Of a DNA stretch of 64,000 bases, positions 25,517 through 40,072 are shown in pieces. Origin of the DNA: Cunninghamella blakesleeana (Eukaryota; Mucoromycota; Mucoromycetes; Mucorales; Cunninghamellaceae); contig JAFCIZ010000001.1 in assembly GCA_017871115.1 (NCBI GenBank), positions 3,019,501 to 3,083,500 of the forward strand. Reading direction: 5' to 3'. How positions within the stretch are numbered: position 1 is the stretch's first letter; the number at the start of each line of letters is the position of its first letter. The notes under the pieces are model-generated. The model did not search any database and was not told the origin of the DNA. It saw only the letters and a program-made list of their open reading frames with translations. Made by a program: the position numbers and the translations under genes.

Positions 25517-25966
25517 CTATTGAACTACAAACCGGGGAGCAGAATTAGCGGTACCAGAAAACTGTTGTTTTATTTGAAAAACTGTATCCAAAACACTTTG
25601 ATCCATAAATTGTTGAACTGTATAAAATAACACCATGATCAAAAACACGATCAAACTAAAGCGTACAAAATTATAAATGATACGAAGGGTACCACGAACG
25701 ACGGCCAAGATGATGGAAAAGATAGTATAAAGAACAACTAAAGCAAGAAAGACAGGAATAATATTGGATTGAACAGGCAAAGAAACAAAGTTGTCATAAT
25801 ACATTTGAATATTTGGAGGACAAGCATTATAAAGAGTTCCCGCGACAGTTACAGCGCCTTTGGCAATAGTATCAGGAGTTGGTAAGATATTGACATTTAA
25901 TATGTTTAGTTGTTGATATATAAATCGATATGTTTGAAGAAGTGCTTGACTAATAGCTACGTCCAT
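25517..25966 (-). CDS. Apq12-like nuclear envelope protein (nuclear pore biogenesis)
   Basis: A single-exon gene of 149 residues. Two closely spaced membrane segments (IIPVFLALVVLYTIFSIILAV, about 68-88, and YNFVRFSLIVFLIMVLFYTV, about 98-117) are separated by a short basic, partly amphipathic turn (VRGTLRIIYN). Polar N- and C-termini flank them. Size and layout match the fungal Apq12 family, small ER/nuclear-envelope proteins that work with Brr6 and Brl1 in pore assembly and membrane fluidity. That assignment comes from length, topology and a general resemblance, not a strict signature. Any small double-spanning ER protein would be the alternative. It shares a 0.9-kb upstream region with the divergent Tom20 gene. 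Confidence 0.55.
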   Translation of the reverse strand: MDVAISQALLQTYRFIYQQLNILNVNILPTPDTIAKGAVTVAGTLYNACPPNIQMYYDNFVSLPVQSNIIPVFLALVVLYTIFSIILAVVRGTLRIIYNFVRFSLIVFLIMVLFYTVQQFMDQSVLDTVFQIKQQFSGTANSAPRFVVQ

Positions 25967-26888
25967 GATTTGTTAATATTATTATTGCAAAATTAAATAA
26001 GAAAGAAAAAAATATAAAAACAGAAAGGGGAAAGAAGAAATACAAAAAAAAAAATCAAATATTTAAAAAAAAAAATTCCGCTACTTTTTTTAAAAAAAAG
26101 AAGGCCCTAGATCTACCTTCAAAAAATAAGGTTTAATCACTTTTTTATTTACAAAAGTTTTATTAACATTTTTATAAGAAAAATCCATATTAGAAAAAAA
26201 AAAAAAATACGTAAAAAATATCATATAAATATATATTGTAAACATTTTTATTTTGCAATACATAGTTTTACTTTAGTACTTCTATCAAGTTCATGACCTT
26301 ACATAAAACTATAACATAAATAAGAATCATTTATTTCTAAAGACTCTATTTTATTTTTTTAATTATAATATGAACTTTTTTTAAAAAATCTGAAATATCT
26401 CAGCTTTATATTATGTCTTTTTATTTCTTTTTTTTTTTTTCTTTTATAAATTCATAAAAAAAAAAATAGACTACAAGATATACAAATACTATCCATCTCT
26501 AAAAATGCTTTTATTTTTCTAGTTGAATTTAAGACTAGATTGTATTTTTACTTTAATTTTCTTACTTTATATATATATATATTATTTTATTTGCTATTGA
26601 ATATAAATATAATAAAAGTAAATATTACAGAATACAACATATACATATATATATATATATATACGCAAAAAAAAAGAAGAAAGAGAATAATAATAAAAAG
26701 AGAATAATAGTGATATGGTTTTTTTCGATCTAAAATAGGAAAACGAATTTACCGTTTATCTTTTTTTTTTTTAGGTTGAAAATTTTTTTAAAATTTATAA
26801 GGCCCGAAAGTTTTTTTTTACTTTTTTTTCTTTCCTCTTTCCTTTTTTTCATTTAAAAGTTATATATAAAATAAAAATAATAAATAAT
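25967..26888. promoter_or_regulatory. Divergent intergenic region, Apq12-like / Tom20
   Basis: 922 bases between divergent start codons, full of poly-A and poly-T runs and a (TA)n tract near 26648-26663. The C/T-rich stretch at 26815-26850 lies directly before Tom20. No coding frame seen. Confidence 0.45.
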
Positions 26889-27753
26889 ATGAAAACACAA
26901 ACTATTGCTTTGTATACAGCTGGTGCCATTACTCTCGCTGGTATTGGTTATATTGCTTATTTTGATTATAAACGTCGCAATGATCCCGATTTCAGAAAGA
27001 AATTAAGTAAGTCTTTATTATTACTATATATTTATTTTTATTGTTTATTATATATATACCTGTATATTTATCGATTTATTGGTTGTTTTTATTAAAAATC
27101 ATTAGGACGTGAAAGAAGAAAAGCTGCCAAGGTTGCTCAAGTATCAGAAGAAGAAGATAAACAAACCAAGATTAAATTAATCGAAACTGTTATTACTAGT
27201 GCGGCTCACGAAACTTATCCTACTACACCAGCTGATTTAGAAAAGTACTTTATGGCCCAAGTTGCTGAAGGAGAGGCTTTATGTGCTAAAGGTAAACATA
27301 GATAAATAAGAAAATAAACATGGATATAAATGAGTAAATTTATCATAAGAGAGGCCATATATATTACGAGTAAGAAAGATGGGATTGTTAAACGTATATG
27401 TATATATATGTATTTTTTATAGGTGAAGCATTTTACAACGAAGCTGTATTACCTTTCTATAAGGCTCTTAAGGTGTATCCCGCTCCTATGGAATTAGTTA
27501 CTATTTATCAAAAGACTCTTCCTACACCTGTTTTCGAAACCGTTGTCAATATATTGGCTATCGAGGTAAAATAAAAATATAGTTGTAAAAATAGGATAAT
27601 CTGGAACAAAAGATATATATTTTATTCATTACTATTATCATGAATCGAAATTTACCTTTTATTTCTATTCTCATGATTATTAAATTTTAATAGCAACAAG
27701 CTCTCGAAGCTCAACGCGGTGCAGCTGGTGATGCCGAAATTCCTATCGAATAA
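26889..27753 (+). CDS. TOM20: Mitochondrial import receptor Tom20
   Basis: Outer-membrane receptor that binds presequences and hands them to the TOM complex. Four exons (26889-27006, 27106-27291, 27423-27565, 27694-27753) give about 168 residues. The N-terminal anchor TIALYTAGAITLAGIGYIAY (about 5-24) is followed by DYKRRNDPDFRKKLRRERRK, the basic stretch conserved in Tom20. The TPR-like receptor domain contains YFMAQVAEGEALCAKGEAFY, NEAVLPFYKALKVYPAPMEL and the typical KTLPTPVFETVVNI. The C-terminal tail is short and acidic. Length and order are normal for the family. Confidence 0.95.
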
Positions 27754-28589
27754 ATTACTCTTTATAGACCTTAATTATATTTATTTTTACTTAGAATTTT
27801 ATATATATATTATCCCTACACACCCCTCCCTTTATTAATCCCTCACTTAAAAAAAAAAAAAAAGATAAAAAAAAAGAAGACCATAAATATCTGTATATTA
27901 TAAAATAAAAATGTATGATAATATTTTGATTTTATCTTGATTTTACACTATTAGAAATAAATGATATACATAAATATAAAAATATAAATGTATATGAGAG
28001 AAATTGTATATTTAATAAAATGTTTTATAATCGCTGTATGATAAAATGGCTTTTCGACTATCTAAAAAAAGATTTGAAAAATTCAAATTCAGATATTCTG
28101 AGCAAAAGAGTTTTTTTGTAGTTATAGCTTTTATTTTCATTCTAGATGACTTTTTCAACCTTTTTTTACTATAAAAATTAATACAAAATGTATAAATATA
28201 ATTGATTGATTAAAAATATTTAAAGGAATACTATATAAATTTTTCATCATATCATTCACAATTAAAATTTTCAAGAGATTTAGATCATTGAATATGTGAC
28301 TGAAAAAAAATTTGGCGTGTGTACTTAAAAGGAGCTTTAATTTTTTTTTTTTTTTTTTTTTCACACTTATTTTTTTTCCTCTTTCTTTCCTTTTTTTTTA
28401 TTATTATTATTAAAAAATAAATATACTATACTTTATTTAAAATACAAATCTCTTTTTTTTTTTAATTAAATATTACACTATTATTTTATTTTTTTTCTTT
28501 TGTTTTATTTTTTTATAATTTTTTTTTTTAACATTGGATTATCATATTGTATAAAAGTTTATTTTTAATTAAAGTAGTGGACCGGAATT
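27754..28589. other. Intergenic, low-complexity AT
   Basis: 836 bases between two plus-strand genes. Poly-A and poly-T runs lie near 27850-27875 and 28339-28361. The last 200 bases are strongly T-rich and lead to the PHD gene start. No gene seen. Confidence 0.5.
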
Positions 28590-31106
28590 ATGAGTAAGTT
28601 ATAAACATGAAACTATGCTTTTATATTATCAATTATTATTATTATTATTATAGAATAGACATGTATATTTATATATATATACAAGAAAATATAATCATTA
28701 TATATGGATTATGATAGGAGTAAAGATAATAAACAATATATTAACAGATGTTTTAATATTTTTTGCAAATTATTATTATTATTATTATTATATAGCTGCT
28801 CAAAAACGCAGGAATGGGTTGAACGGAAGAAAGCGACAACGACAACAAAAACAACGTCAACAATCTCAATCAACTTCAGATGAAGCTAGTAGCGATGATA
28901 ACTCAGTAACTCGTTGTGTTTGTGGTGAAATTCGTGAGTACAACAAGTTTATATTAAAAGAATGAATATTAATAAATGACAAACTAAAAACAAAAACAAA
29001 ATTAATAGAGTAGATATTGACTATTATTATTACTTTATTTTTATTTTATTTAGATAATGTTGGATTAATGGTACAATGTGATAAATGCGAAGTATGGCAA
29101 CACTGTGAATGTATGGGGTTAGCTGAAGAAGATATTCCGGAGCAATATTATTGTGAAGAATGCAAACCTGAAAACCATGTTATTATAAAAGCCAGTAGTG
29201 GAAGGTATTATAAAAAATAAACCATTTATATATATATATTCATATATTTGGATAATGAAACTATTCGTGGGACTTATATATATCTATATAATTTATTTAT
29301 TTTCACAGAACTCGTCGTACCTATGATGCAAATGGAAAACTTTCAAACCCTGCTGTGGATAAAAAAGCACCAAAAAAACGTACTACAATGAATAGTCAAG
29401 AAGCATCCATGTCTTTAGAAGATATTTTAGCAGCACGGCAAGCTCTTGGACTTAACGGAAATAATATAAATACATTCCTTACAAATAAATCAACTCCTTC
29501 TTCAAATCAGCCTTCAACTTTAAACACAGAAAATCATGATAACAATAACAATGAAAATAATAATAATTCCACTGTTACTGGTAAAAGAAAACGTGATGAC
29601 CATACCAATCGATCTAAAAGTGACAATGATGAAAATAATGATCAAGCTACTGAAAATAGTCCAACACAAGCAACTTCCAACTCTGATAAAGATTCTAATC
29701 ATTGTGACAATTCAAAAACTTTCAATACTGAATCTGAAGGTACAATAACATAACATTATTGAAAAAAAAAATAGACGATAATATTAATAGGAGTATTAAT
29801 ATTAATTTTTTTTATTTAATTATATATTTAAATAGATACTACTACTGAAAGTAAACCTAATTCAGCATCAAGAGCAACGAAAGTAAAACGCAATAGTGGT
29901 GGAAAATCAAAAATCGTAGTATTAGATGATAATAGTTCAGCTAATTCAATCGAAAGCAAGTCAACTATTAATAGTAAAAGTCATGAGAAAAAAGGAAAAC
30001 AGTCAAATAATAATCATTCTGGCAAACGAAATAATGGAAATGGAAATGGTCGAAAAACAAATCAAAAATCAAGATCAAGAACGTCCACGCCTCAACCAAA
30101 CGATACTATTTTGCAAACTAATACAGCATCACCTTCAACTCATCATAACAATCAATCTTCACCTACTGCTACTAATCCTACTAATTCTAATAACAACAAT
30201 AACAATAACAATAATACTGCTACTACTGTTACAACAACTAATTTTGGTCCAAGCTTATTAGAACATTTTTCAGCTGAATCCCGCGCTACCTCTCCACCTG
30301 CTAAAGTCCGATATCCTACTTCACGAATGAGTATATCTGAAATGAATCGGCGTGCAAAACAAATATTAGAATATATTAGCTCCATTCAAGTAGATATGGC
30401 AAACAACACTAATGTATCAACAAATAATGATGACGATTTTAAAAAAGTAACGGAATTTTCAAGATCCACCATTATAGTACATCAACAAGAATATAAAACA
30501 ACTTCATTAATAACATCTGCATCAACTTCATCTTCTTCATCAGCATCAACTTCATCTTCTTCATCAGCATCAGCATCAGCATCTTCAACTTCAACCTTGG
30601 AAAACACACAATTAAATAATAAAATGGAATTAGATCATGATCACATACTCAGTGCAGGCGCTGATACCAAACAAAAGAAAACAAAACAACAACGACCAAG
30701 CTCATTAGTAATCCCAGAGCAACGATTTGATGATGGTCCATCTTCTTCACTTAGTAGTGCCAGCACCCTTCCTTTAGATAATAGTAATCCCGGAACACCA
30801 AAAATGGATTTAGATGATGACGATGATGATGATGATGATCTTCATGGTGGTAGTGATAGGAATCATACAAATAACAATATTGATAAAAATGAAAAAGAAA
30901 AACATGATGAAACCTCCTTGGAAATAATGGATATGTTAACACGTGAATTAATCAAATTTCAAAGAAAATTCGGTACTGGTAATTATTTGCATCATCGAAG
31001 AACGCACTCTCAATCTGATGATCAGCAACAACAACTACAGCAACCAGATGAAGGTAGAATAACCCGGAGTGCATCTAATACAAGTAGTGTACAACTTGCA
31101 TCATGA
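28590..31106 (+). CDS. PHD-finger chromatin protein, Cti6-like
   Basis: Five exons (28590-28593, 28796-28933, 29054-29204, 29309-29739, 29836-31106) give about 664 residues. One PHD finger spans about residues 42-92. It begins [20 protein letters not shown], continues [20 protein letters not shown] and ends CEECKPENH, giving the Cys4-His-Cys3 zinc set and the Trp of a histone H3 tail-binding cage. A basic N-terminus precedes it and [15 protein letters not shown] follows. The rest is Asn/Ser/Gln-rich and disordered except [20 protein letters not shown], a helix resembling one in fungal Cti6 of the Rpd3L deacetylase complex. Family assignment is inference. The first exon holds only ATG plus one base before GTAAGT; exon 2 makes the second codon ACT. 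Confidence 0.78.
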
Positions 31107-31327
31107 TTTTTTTACCCTAATTTTTATATATATTCTAAAATAAGAGATTATATATATATGTATAAGTAGGTATACTCTAATATAATCTTTAATTTTTAAT
31201 CTTTTATTTATTCTAAATATCCCTTTCCTTTCCTTTTATTTTTACTTTTTACTTTATTATTTTTTCATTTTATATATAATTGTCATTTATAATTTTATTA
31301 TTAACTTTAATATTTTCATCATTATTC

Positions 31328-31361
<34 letters not shown>

Positions 31362-31934
31362 TATTAATTTTCACGAACAAAAAACAAAAAAAAAAAAGTG
31401 ATTCAAAATACTTGTAGGTCTGTAATTTTTCAATTTTCAATTTTTATATTTTTATTTTTCTTTATTCTTTTTTTTATACACAATTTGTACATACTCTGAA
31501 TTGTTTTCAATACCTTCAAATAAAATAGTAATAAAACACAATAAAATAAAAGCTTTCAGATTAAACTATTAATTTTAATATATATATATATATATATTTG
31601 AGTGATTTGAATAAATAATAAATAAGGCAAGTCAAAAAAAAAAAAAAAAAAAAAGGTTAAAAAAATCTTATGGGAAGATATATATATAAATGTAAGATAC
31701 AAGAAAGAAGAAAAAAAGGATGAAGATACTATATATAGCCCATATCAATCAAGTTAATAATAAATGTAGCAATAGTAATAAATAAATAAATGATAATATT
31801 AATAATAAATAATAATAATAATAAATAACAAAGTAATATGTTGTCAATGTTTTTTTTTTCTCTTTATTATTATTATTATATTATTACTATTATCCATATT
31901 AAAAAAATTGTAAATAACAAAAGTAACTTTAGAT
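31107..31934. other. Intergenic between convergent 3' ends
   Basis: 828 bases between the PHD gene (+) and PP1 (-). A (TAT)n run lies near 31326-31361 and a 20-base poly-A near 31634-31653. Nothing coding is visible. Confidence 0.5.
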
Positions 31935-33575
<1,641 letters not shown>

Positions 33576-34600
33576 TCTATATAAACAAATACAATAAAAA
33601 AAAAATACCAATAAATATATAATATATAAATATATAAATATATAATCCTATTTCCTATTCTTCCTTTTAACACCATATTATCCCAATCCATTTGCCGCAA
33701 TAAAAAAAAGAAAATATACAATTGTGATAAAAATTAATGAGTAAATAAAGTAGTAATAAGAGTAATAGTAGTAAATATATTTATATGAAATATCAATAAT
33801 AATATTAATATTTAAATATAAATAAAACAAAGTGGTAAAAATGATTTAAAATGACAGTTCGCTGTTTATCCCTTGTACAGCTTTAATAATTATTAAAGTT
33901 TATGTATATCATTCTGTTATTTTTTTCATCCATTTTTTTTTAAAAACGATGGTATATTGGTAAGCCGCCGCCCCCCTCCTTATATTGAAACATAATCGGC
34001 TTGGTTTTCTTTAAATAATAAAAAATAAAATAAAAAACTTACGGTATTAATTATAATTAGAATAAAAGAAAAACGAGGTGTATAAAAGTAATGGATAAAT
34101 CCGTTGAATTTAGGTGAACTTTAAAATAAATAAGTTGAGAGAATGAAAGAGTGAGAAAGTGTGAGAGAGTGAGAGAAAGTATTATAATCTAATACTAATA
34201 AATAAATATAATATATTTATGAATTGAGATGAAAAGTTTTTTTTTTTTTTTCTTTTATGAAAAAAAAAAAAAAAGAAAAGGGAGAGAGAGAAAAAGAAAA
34301 AGAAAAGAGTATATATTAATATATATATATATGAATATCTATTAATATATATAGATATTTAAATATTCAATGGATTGAGGAAGTAAAAAAAAAAAAAAAA
34401 AGTAGGGTGAATAAAAAAAGAAAAAAGAAAAAGAAAAAGGGAAGAGAGAGAGGGAAAAACACAAAAAGAGTTAAAAAAAAAAATTTGGTAGCTTTATTTT
34501 TTTCTCTCAGCGAAGTCACTTTTTTTTATAAATATATCAGCTGGAACCAAAAATTTAATTTTTACTCTTCTTTCTTTTTTTTTTATTATTTATCACTGAT
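33576..34600. promoter_or_regulatory. Divergent intergenic region, PP1 / Med21
   Basis: About 1 kb between divergent start codons. The GC patch GTAAGCCGCCGCCCCCCTCC at about 33960-33979 stands out against the AT background. A GAGA-rich purine tract follows at about 34138-34180, and more purine tracts lie near 34280-34310 and 34410-34460. No frame is supported. Confidence 0.45.
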
Positions 34601-35571
34601 ATGGATCGACTCACTCAATTACAAGATGCTATTGATACGGTAAATCTGATTTCTTTTATTTATTTATTTATTTTTCATTCATATCTTTTTTTATTTATAT
34701 CAGTCTTTTATTAATATTATTATTTTTATATGATGATAGATGGCGCGTATGTTCACAAACAGTATCTATTATGTGCACGAAAAGTCAAATATGGTAGAGC
34801 TTAATCCCTCTATTCCCGTATCCATTCCAAACGGTAATAATATGATAATAATATAAATAAAAAAATAATATGCTTCGAGAATTATTGTATATTTTATTTA
34901 TTATATATTTTATTCATTTACTTTTAGAACGTGCTGATCCTCCTGAGACTTTCAAACGTAATATTCATATTTTTATAAAAAAAATACAGCTTTATTTCGA
35001 ACTTTTGATTATTGATATATATGTATATATTTCTTCATTTTATGTATATGTTTATGATGTATTTATTTTAATAGAAAACGTCGATGAACTTGTAACCGAT
35101 CTTGTAAAAAAAGCAAAAGAAATTGATATATTAATTGAAGGCTTACCTGGTATAGAACGAACCGAAGAAGAACAAGTAATTAATAATTATATAATTAATC
35201 AGATATCTTTAATATATAAAGATACATATATATATTTATATATATATATGTATCTTTTATTTTTTTTATTATTACTACTAACACTCTAATATTATTATTA
35301 TTATATTTCTTTTATTGATTAGCTAGCACTTTTAGAACAACTTGAAATAGAAAATCAAAAAGAAAATGAAAATTTTGAAAAAGCGCTACAGGAATTAGGT
35401 AATATTTATATTTAAATAAGTGAATGAATAAAAACAGCAAATATAATAATAATGATAAATAACTATTGCTATATTTTATTTTATTTTTATTTATTTATTT
35501 TAATAGAGGAAGCAAAGAATAAAATAGGTGGCATTATTAGAATTATTACTGACGAACAAAGTCAACCATAA
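34601..35571 (+). CDS. MED21: Mediator complex subunit Med21 (Srb7)
   Basis: Small middle-module Mediator subunit that pairs with Med7 in transcription by RNA polymerase II. Six exons (34601-34639, 34740-34833, 34928-34957, 35075-35175, 35323-35398, 35507-35571) give about 134 residues. The start MDRLTQLQDAIDTMARMFTN is the family signature, and QNVDELVTDLVKKAKEIDIL with IEGLPGIERTEEEQ matches the conserved centre. The C-terminal half is coiled coil (EQLEIENQKENENFEKALQE). Exon 3 is only 30 bases. The length is normal. Confidence 0.93.
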
Positions 35572-35601
35572 CCAAGAACCCTCTATTATTTTCATCGACA
35601 T

Positions 35602-35639
<38 letters not shown>

Positions 35640-35822
35640 GATTGTAGTATATACATACATCATATTAAAAGATCATCAGTATTAAAAGGAAATAAATGCA
35701 AAAAAAAAGTTAAAAAAGGAAATCGTCAAAAAAAAAGATCGGCATTTGAAATATCTCTTAGATCAACCTGATACATCCTTTACACTAAAGGTACTTCCTC
35801 CCTTCCCAAATTAATTTTTGAA

Positions 35823-36669
35823 ATGGTAAATATCATAATTCATCCACATCAATCCATCAACGAAATAGAATACATCCATCCATCAATCGAATTTTAATAA
35901 AGCTATATATCACCTATATATTTATTTTATATAATCAACTTATTTATTCCAATAATCACAATAATAATAATAAATTTATATATGTGTGCGATATATAGTA
36001 TTTGAATGATGGATTTGGATTTTTTATAATTTATTTTTTTTTATTTCGATATACGACTGGATAATATATAACGAAGCATAATAATGACAAGGGACAGCTA
36101 TATTGATATAAGTATATCTATTTTATTATTATTATTATTACTATTAAATTTAGGCCCCTGTTAAAGCTAGTGAACTTCGTAACAAAAACAAGGCTGAATT
36201 AGTCAAACTTCTTGATGAAGCCAAGCAAGAACTCGCTTCTCTTCGTGTTCAAAAAGTTGCAGGTGGTTCTTCTTCCAAGCTCCAAGAAATGTAAGATATA
36301 TGTATATATATAAATAAGTGATAGCTATATATCAAAAAAAAAAACTAGAAATAATGATATACACATATTTATATATATTCGAATGGAAGATCAACCATTT
36401 TTAATCATTTCTTTCCTTTTTATTTTTAAATTATTAGCGGTCGTGCTCGTAAGAATGTTGCTGCTATCTTAACTGTCATCAATCAAACTCAACGTGATCA
36501 ACTCCGTCTCTTCTATCAAAAGAAGAAATATACACCTTTAGATCTCCGTGTTAAGAAGACCCGTGCTATGCGTCGTGCTTTAACACCTTATGAACGTAAC
36601 TTAAAGACCGTTAAACAACAAAAGAAATTAATTGCTTTCCCTGCTCGTAAATTTGCTGTCAAAGCCTAA
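35823..36669 (+). CDS. RPL35: 60S ribosomal protein L35 (uL29)
   Basis: Large-subunit ribosomal protein sitting at the peptide exit tunnel. Three exons (35823-35825, 36154-36290, 36438-36669) give about 123 residues, exactly the expected size. The sequence runs [20 protein letters not shown], then [55 protein letters not shown] and [15 protein letters not shown]. The first coding exon is just ATG, followed at once by GTAAAT; joining to GCCCCTGTTAAA gives MAPVKA as in other fungi. The 328-base first intron is long for this window, a pattern often seen in ribosomal protein genes. Confidence 0.96.
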
Positions 36670-36673
36670 ATAA

Positions 36674-36715
<42 letters not shown>

Positions 36716-37115
36716 TACTAGTGTTGTTTATTTTTTTATTTAATTTTATTTTATTTTATTGTTATTTTACTTGGTCATTTTAATTATCATTGTTTTATTC
36801 CTTTTCTTCCCTTTTTATTCATTCTTATTAGCATTATATATTTCTTTCTGATGGTTGTTTTATATAAAGTGTTTTTTTAAAAAAAAAATTGACATTCGTC
36901 AATAAGTGTATTTTATTAAATATTAATGGTAACTAGATTTTTGCATGAAAGTTTAAAAAAAGTAAAAATGTTGAAAAAAGTGAGCTCAAAGCGGAAAATA
37001 AAAAAAAATTGAAATGTCGTCACAAAACACCCAAGTGCTATATATTTTTTATTTTATTTTTTTCAGCCAGCCCCTCCCTTTTCTCTCTTTTTTAACCAAG
37101 AAAAAAATTTCAACC
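36670..37115. other. Intergenic with AAT repeat
   Basis: 446 bases between L35 and ATP synthase subunit h. It opens with an (AAT)n microsatellite at about 36675-36714, inside the L35 3' UTR. The leader of the next gene is near 37065-37115 (TTTTTCAGCCAGCCCCTCCC and C/T-rich sequence). Confidence 0.5.
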
Positions 37116-37824
37116 ATGTTCGTTCGCATTGCCACCCGTTCTGCCACTATCAAGGTAAACAACACCATAAACTATTTATATTATAATAGAATAAGAAATA
37201 TGTTTTTTATTTTTTATTTTTTTTAAAGAAAACGGTTCAACTTATATAAATATATTACTATTATTATTATTTGTTATGTTTTTTTTTTTCTAGGCTCCTA
37301 TTGCTCGTTCCATGGCTGTTCGTGGCTTCTCAGTCTCTGCCCTTCAACAAAAAGGTATAAATTTAACAATATAATAAATCAATCTTTTCAAAATATAAGA
37401 AAAAGGAACAACAAAAATATATAGTTATGCATAAGGAAATATAAATAAAAAAAAAACAATATTAAAAAAAAATATTAACTTTATTATTATCATTATTTAT
37501 TATTAATTTATTAGATGTTGTTCAAGATTTATATCTTAAGGGTTTAAAATCTTATCAACCTACTCCTGCTGTAAGTTTGAAATAAATAATAAATAACAAT
37601 AGCTATAATATAGGGTTGATAACAATAGGTACATATAATATTAATATTAATACTATTTATTATGTATAAAATATTTAAAAAATATTGACAATAAATAGGC
37701 TAAGGCTGATGAATCCCAAGTTAAGGATTTAAAACTTCCCCCTGCTCCCGCTGCTCCTAAGGTTGATGAAGATTTAACTGCTCAACTTGAAGCCTATGAT
37801 AAGGAACCTGAAGAATCTGCTTAA
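37116..37824 (+). CDS. ATP14: Mitochondrial ATP synthase subunit h
   Basis: Peripheral-stalk subunit of fungal F1Fo ATP synthase. Four exons (37116-37154, 37294-37354, 37515-37570, 37699-37824) give about 93 residues. The first 32 residues are a classic mitochondrial presequence rich in Arg and Ser and without acids (MFVRIATRSATIKAPIARSM). The mature start is DVVQDLYLKGLKSYQPTP, the recognisable Atp14 signature, followed by an acidic, Pro/Ala-rich tail (LKLPPAPAAPKVDEDLTAQL, EAYDKEPEESA). An upstream ATG at 37014 in the same open stretch has no family support, so I chose the ATG that begins the presequence. Confidence 0.9.
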
Positions 37825-38173
37825 ATAAAATAATCAATAATAATTTTAAATAATATTCCACAATACAATCATTACAACACATATAAAAATAAAATGATAT
37901 ATTATGTAATGTGATATATTATTATATATTTCAATTTTTATTTGGTATTTTTAAAAAAAGAAAAAGGAATAAAGCTTTAATTGGGTTATAGATATTTTTT
38001 AATTTGATCATAAATCACATACATTGATTTTTTAAAAGATAAAAAGAAAAACAATGAATTATATAGTAATCATAGTACACGTAAATATATGTGTAAAATT
38101 ATGCTGTATATATTTAAAATAATAACGACAATGATAATGATAAAACATGTAATCAGCTAACCAAACTTTAATT

Positions 38174-40072
38174 TTATAAACCCTTGTTATAACTGTTAAA
38201 CCAACCATTTTTTACCTCTAAAAATATATTATATACAAATGGGTTATCTTTAATGATAGGTTGAAAGTCTTCATCTAAAATAATTGATACCATATTCATA
38301 TCTGAACATATCGAATTATAACATGTGTATTATAAGTTTGTATCTACGAAGCGGTCAACAACGAAAAATAATTTCTTCCTTGAAAAGCTAGCCTTTCATT
38401 TTATACGTATGTTGAATGAAATTTCATCGGAATGAATATGATGTTATACTGGCCATAAAAGTTACAAAATAAAATGAAATTGAATAAGTAAATAAAGTCA
38501 GTATTAGTATACTTGTCGTCATTATATGAATATATATCAAGAAAATAGCAATATAAAATGTATTCGGTCCATACATCAAGTGAGAGTAATAAGCTCAATC
38601 TGCTTCGCATACCATTAGCAGTATTGACATCGTTCAGATATCTAATTAAAAACGATAAAAAAAAAAAAAAAGAAAAAAAAGCAGAAAGTGAGAAAAAGGC
38701 AATAAATAAGTCATTACATTTCATCATGATTACGAATATTAAATTACTGTTTATATCAGGAAGAGAAAGAGAATAGAATAATCCAAAAAATATTTTCTAA
38801 TAGGCAGATCCATTATGTAAAATTTATACTGAGCATCAAAGTCATCAACATTAAATACGTTGCTCATTAATTAATGACAGATTAAAAAATGAAAACATCC
38901 ATTGCATTATCATTACTGTGTGTATTCTACGTAACCAAAAGCATAATTTTTTTTTCTCTGATTCAATACTGATGCCTTGTCCTTTTACGTGTTGAAAATT
39001 TATTTCAAAATAAAAGTCTGTTCCCGTTTGGCTAACGTCATTTTTTCATACTCTTTAATTTTACAATATATAAATATACAATCACCAATTTATAAACATC
39101 CACACTAATAATATTTTTATATATCTATATAAATTTACTTTTACATTTAATACAACTCTATTCGATTTAGCAGTTTCTTCGGAATATAAATCCAAGATAG
39201 GCCATGCATCTGTATATAACAATATAGGAGAATATATAGCTGTTTACATGAACGATGTAAAAATGTGTATAAATGATAACTTGAGATTTCATAATATGAC
39301 CACTAAAGGACACGACAAAGGAACTAAAAATGTAATTACATGGCATATTGAATAAAAAAGTATATATTTTTATATTGATAATCATTTTCTTCTTCTCCAC
39401 GTAGTGCAATAATTAATTCCGAAAAAATACAACGACATAGTGATTCTTTAAATGTATTACTATCAATAACTATATTTGAAATACTACATACATATAGAAG
39501 TTTTTATTTAACCTTATGCAAAAGCGCATTTTTATAACAAATTATAAAACCGCTATTCAAACTTAACCCATTTACTTCTTTCTATATATATATAAGTATA
39601 GAATAAATAAATAAAAATTATAAAAGCTAATTTTTTTATTATTGACAATTACCCATATACATTAAACACATATATATATTTATAACTCCTACTTACTTTG
39701 AACACCATGTTTGACATTATAATTAATAGTCTCTGTATTTGGGTTTGCTGCGCTATTTTTCTGGTATGAATATGAGCGACTTCCAATACGAGCAATTGTC
39801 GGCTTTCTATATATAATTGAATAAAATAAAAAAGTGAATGTATTATGTATCCTTAGATAATACCTACATATATATTTTATTTTATTTTAAAAAAGCTATA
39901 TATATATAAATTATCCAACATGATAAGAATTATTAAACAAGTTTTTAATAGACTATTTTCACCTATTAACTCGTAAATATTCTTCAGCAAGTTTTCTCAT
40001 ATATCAGATTATTTGAATATCTGATGTTCTGCTGCTAACTTTATCCAATGTTGCAACAGGCCCCAGGAATCT
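38174..40072 (-). pseudogene. Decayed multi-exon gene of unknown family
   Basis: Several short minus-strand frames read like real protein, in collinear order from high to low coordinate. They are FLGPVATLDKVSSRTSDIQI; MRKLAEEYLRVN spliced (donor at 39962, acceptor at 39807) to KPTIARIGSRSYSYQK in exon 39697-39806; KRSKWVKFE; ESLCRCIFSELIIALRGEEE; DAWPILDLYSEETAKSNRVV; NFQHVKGQGISIESEK; RYLNDVNTANGMRSRLS; ERLAFQGRNYFSLLTAS; and MVSIILDEDFQPIIKDNPFV. Frames shift between them. An in-frame TGA at 40004-40006 sits inside the first piece and a TAG ends the KWVKFE piece. Two splice sites still work on paper, so decay may be recent. I do not recognise the product. A rapidly evolving active gene with missed introns is the alternative. 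Confidence 0.4.

Noticed and set aside
37014..37115. Upstream ATG giving a longer ATP synthase subunit h
   Set aside because: The added residues are Phe-rich translation of leader sequence. The family presequence starts at the ATG at 37116.
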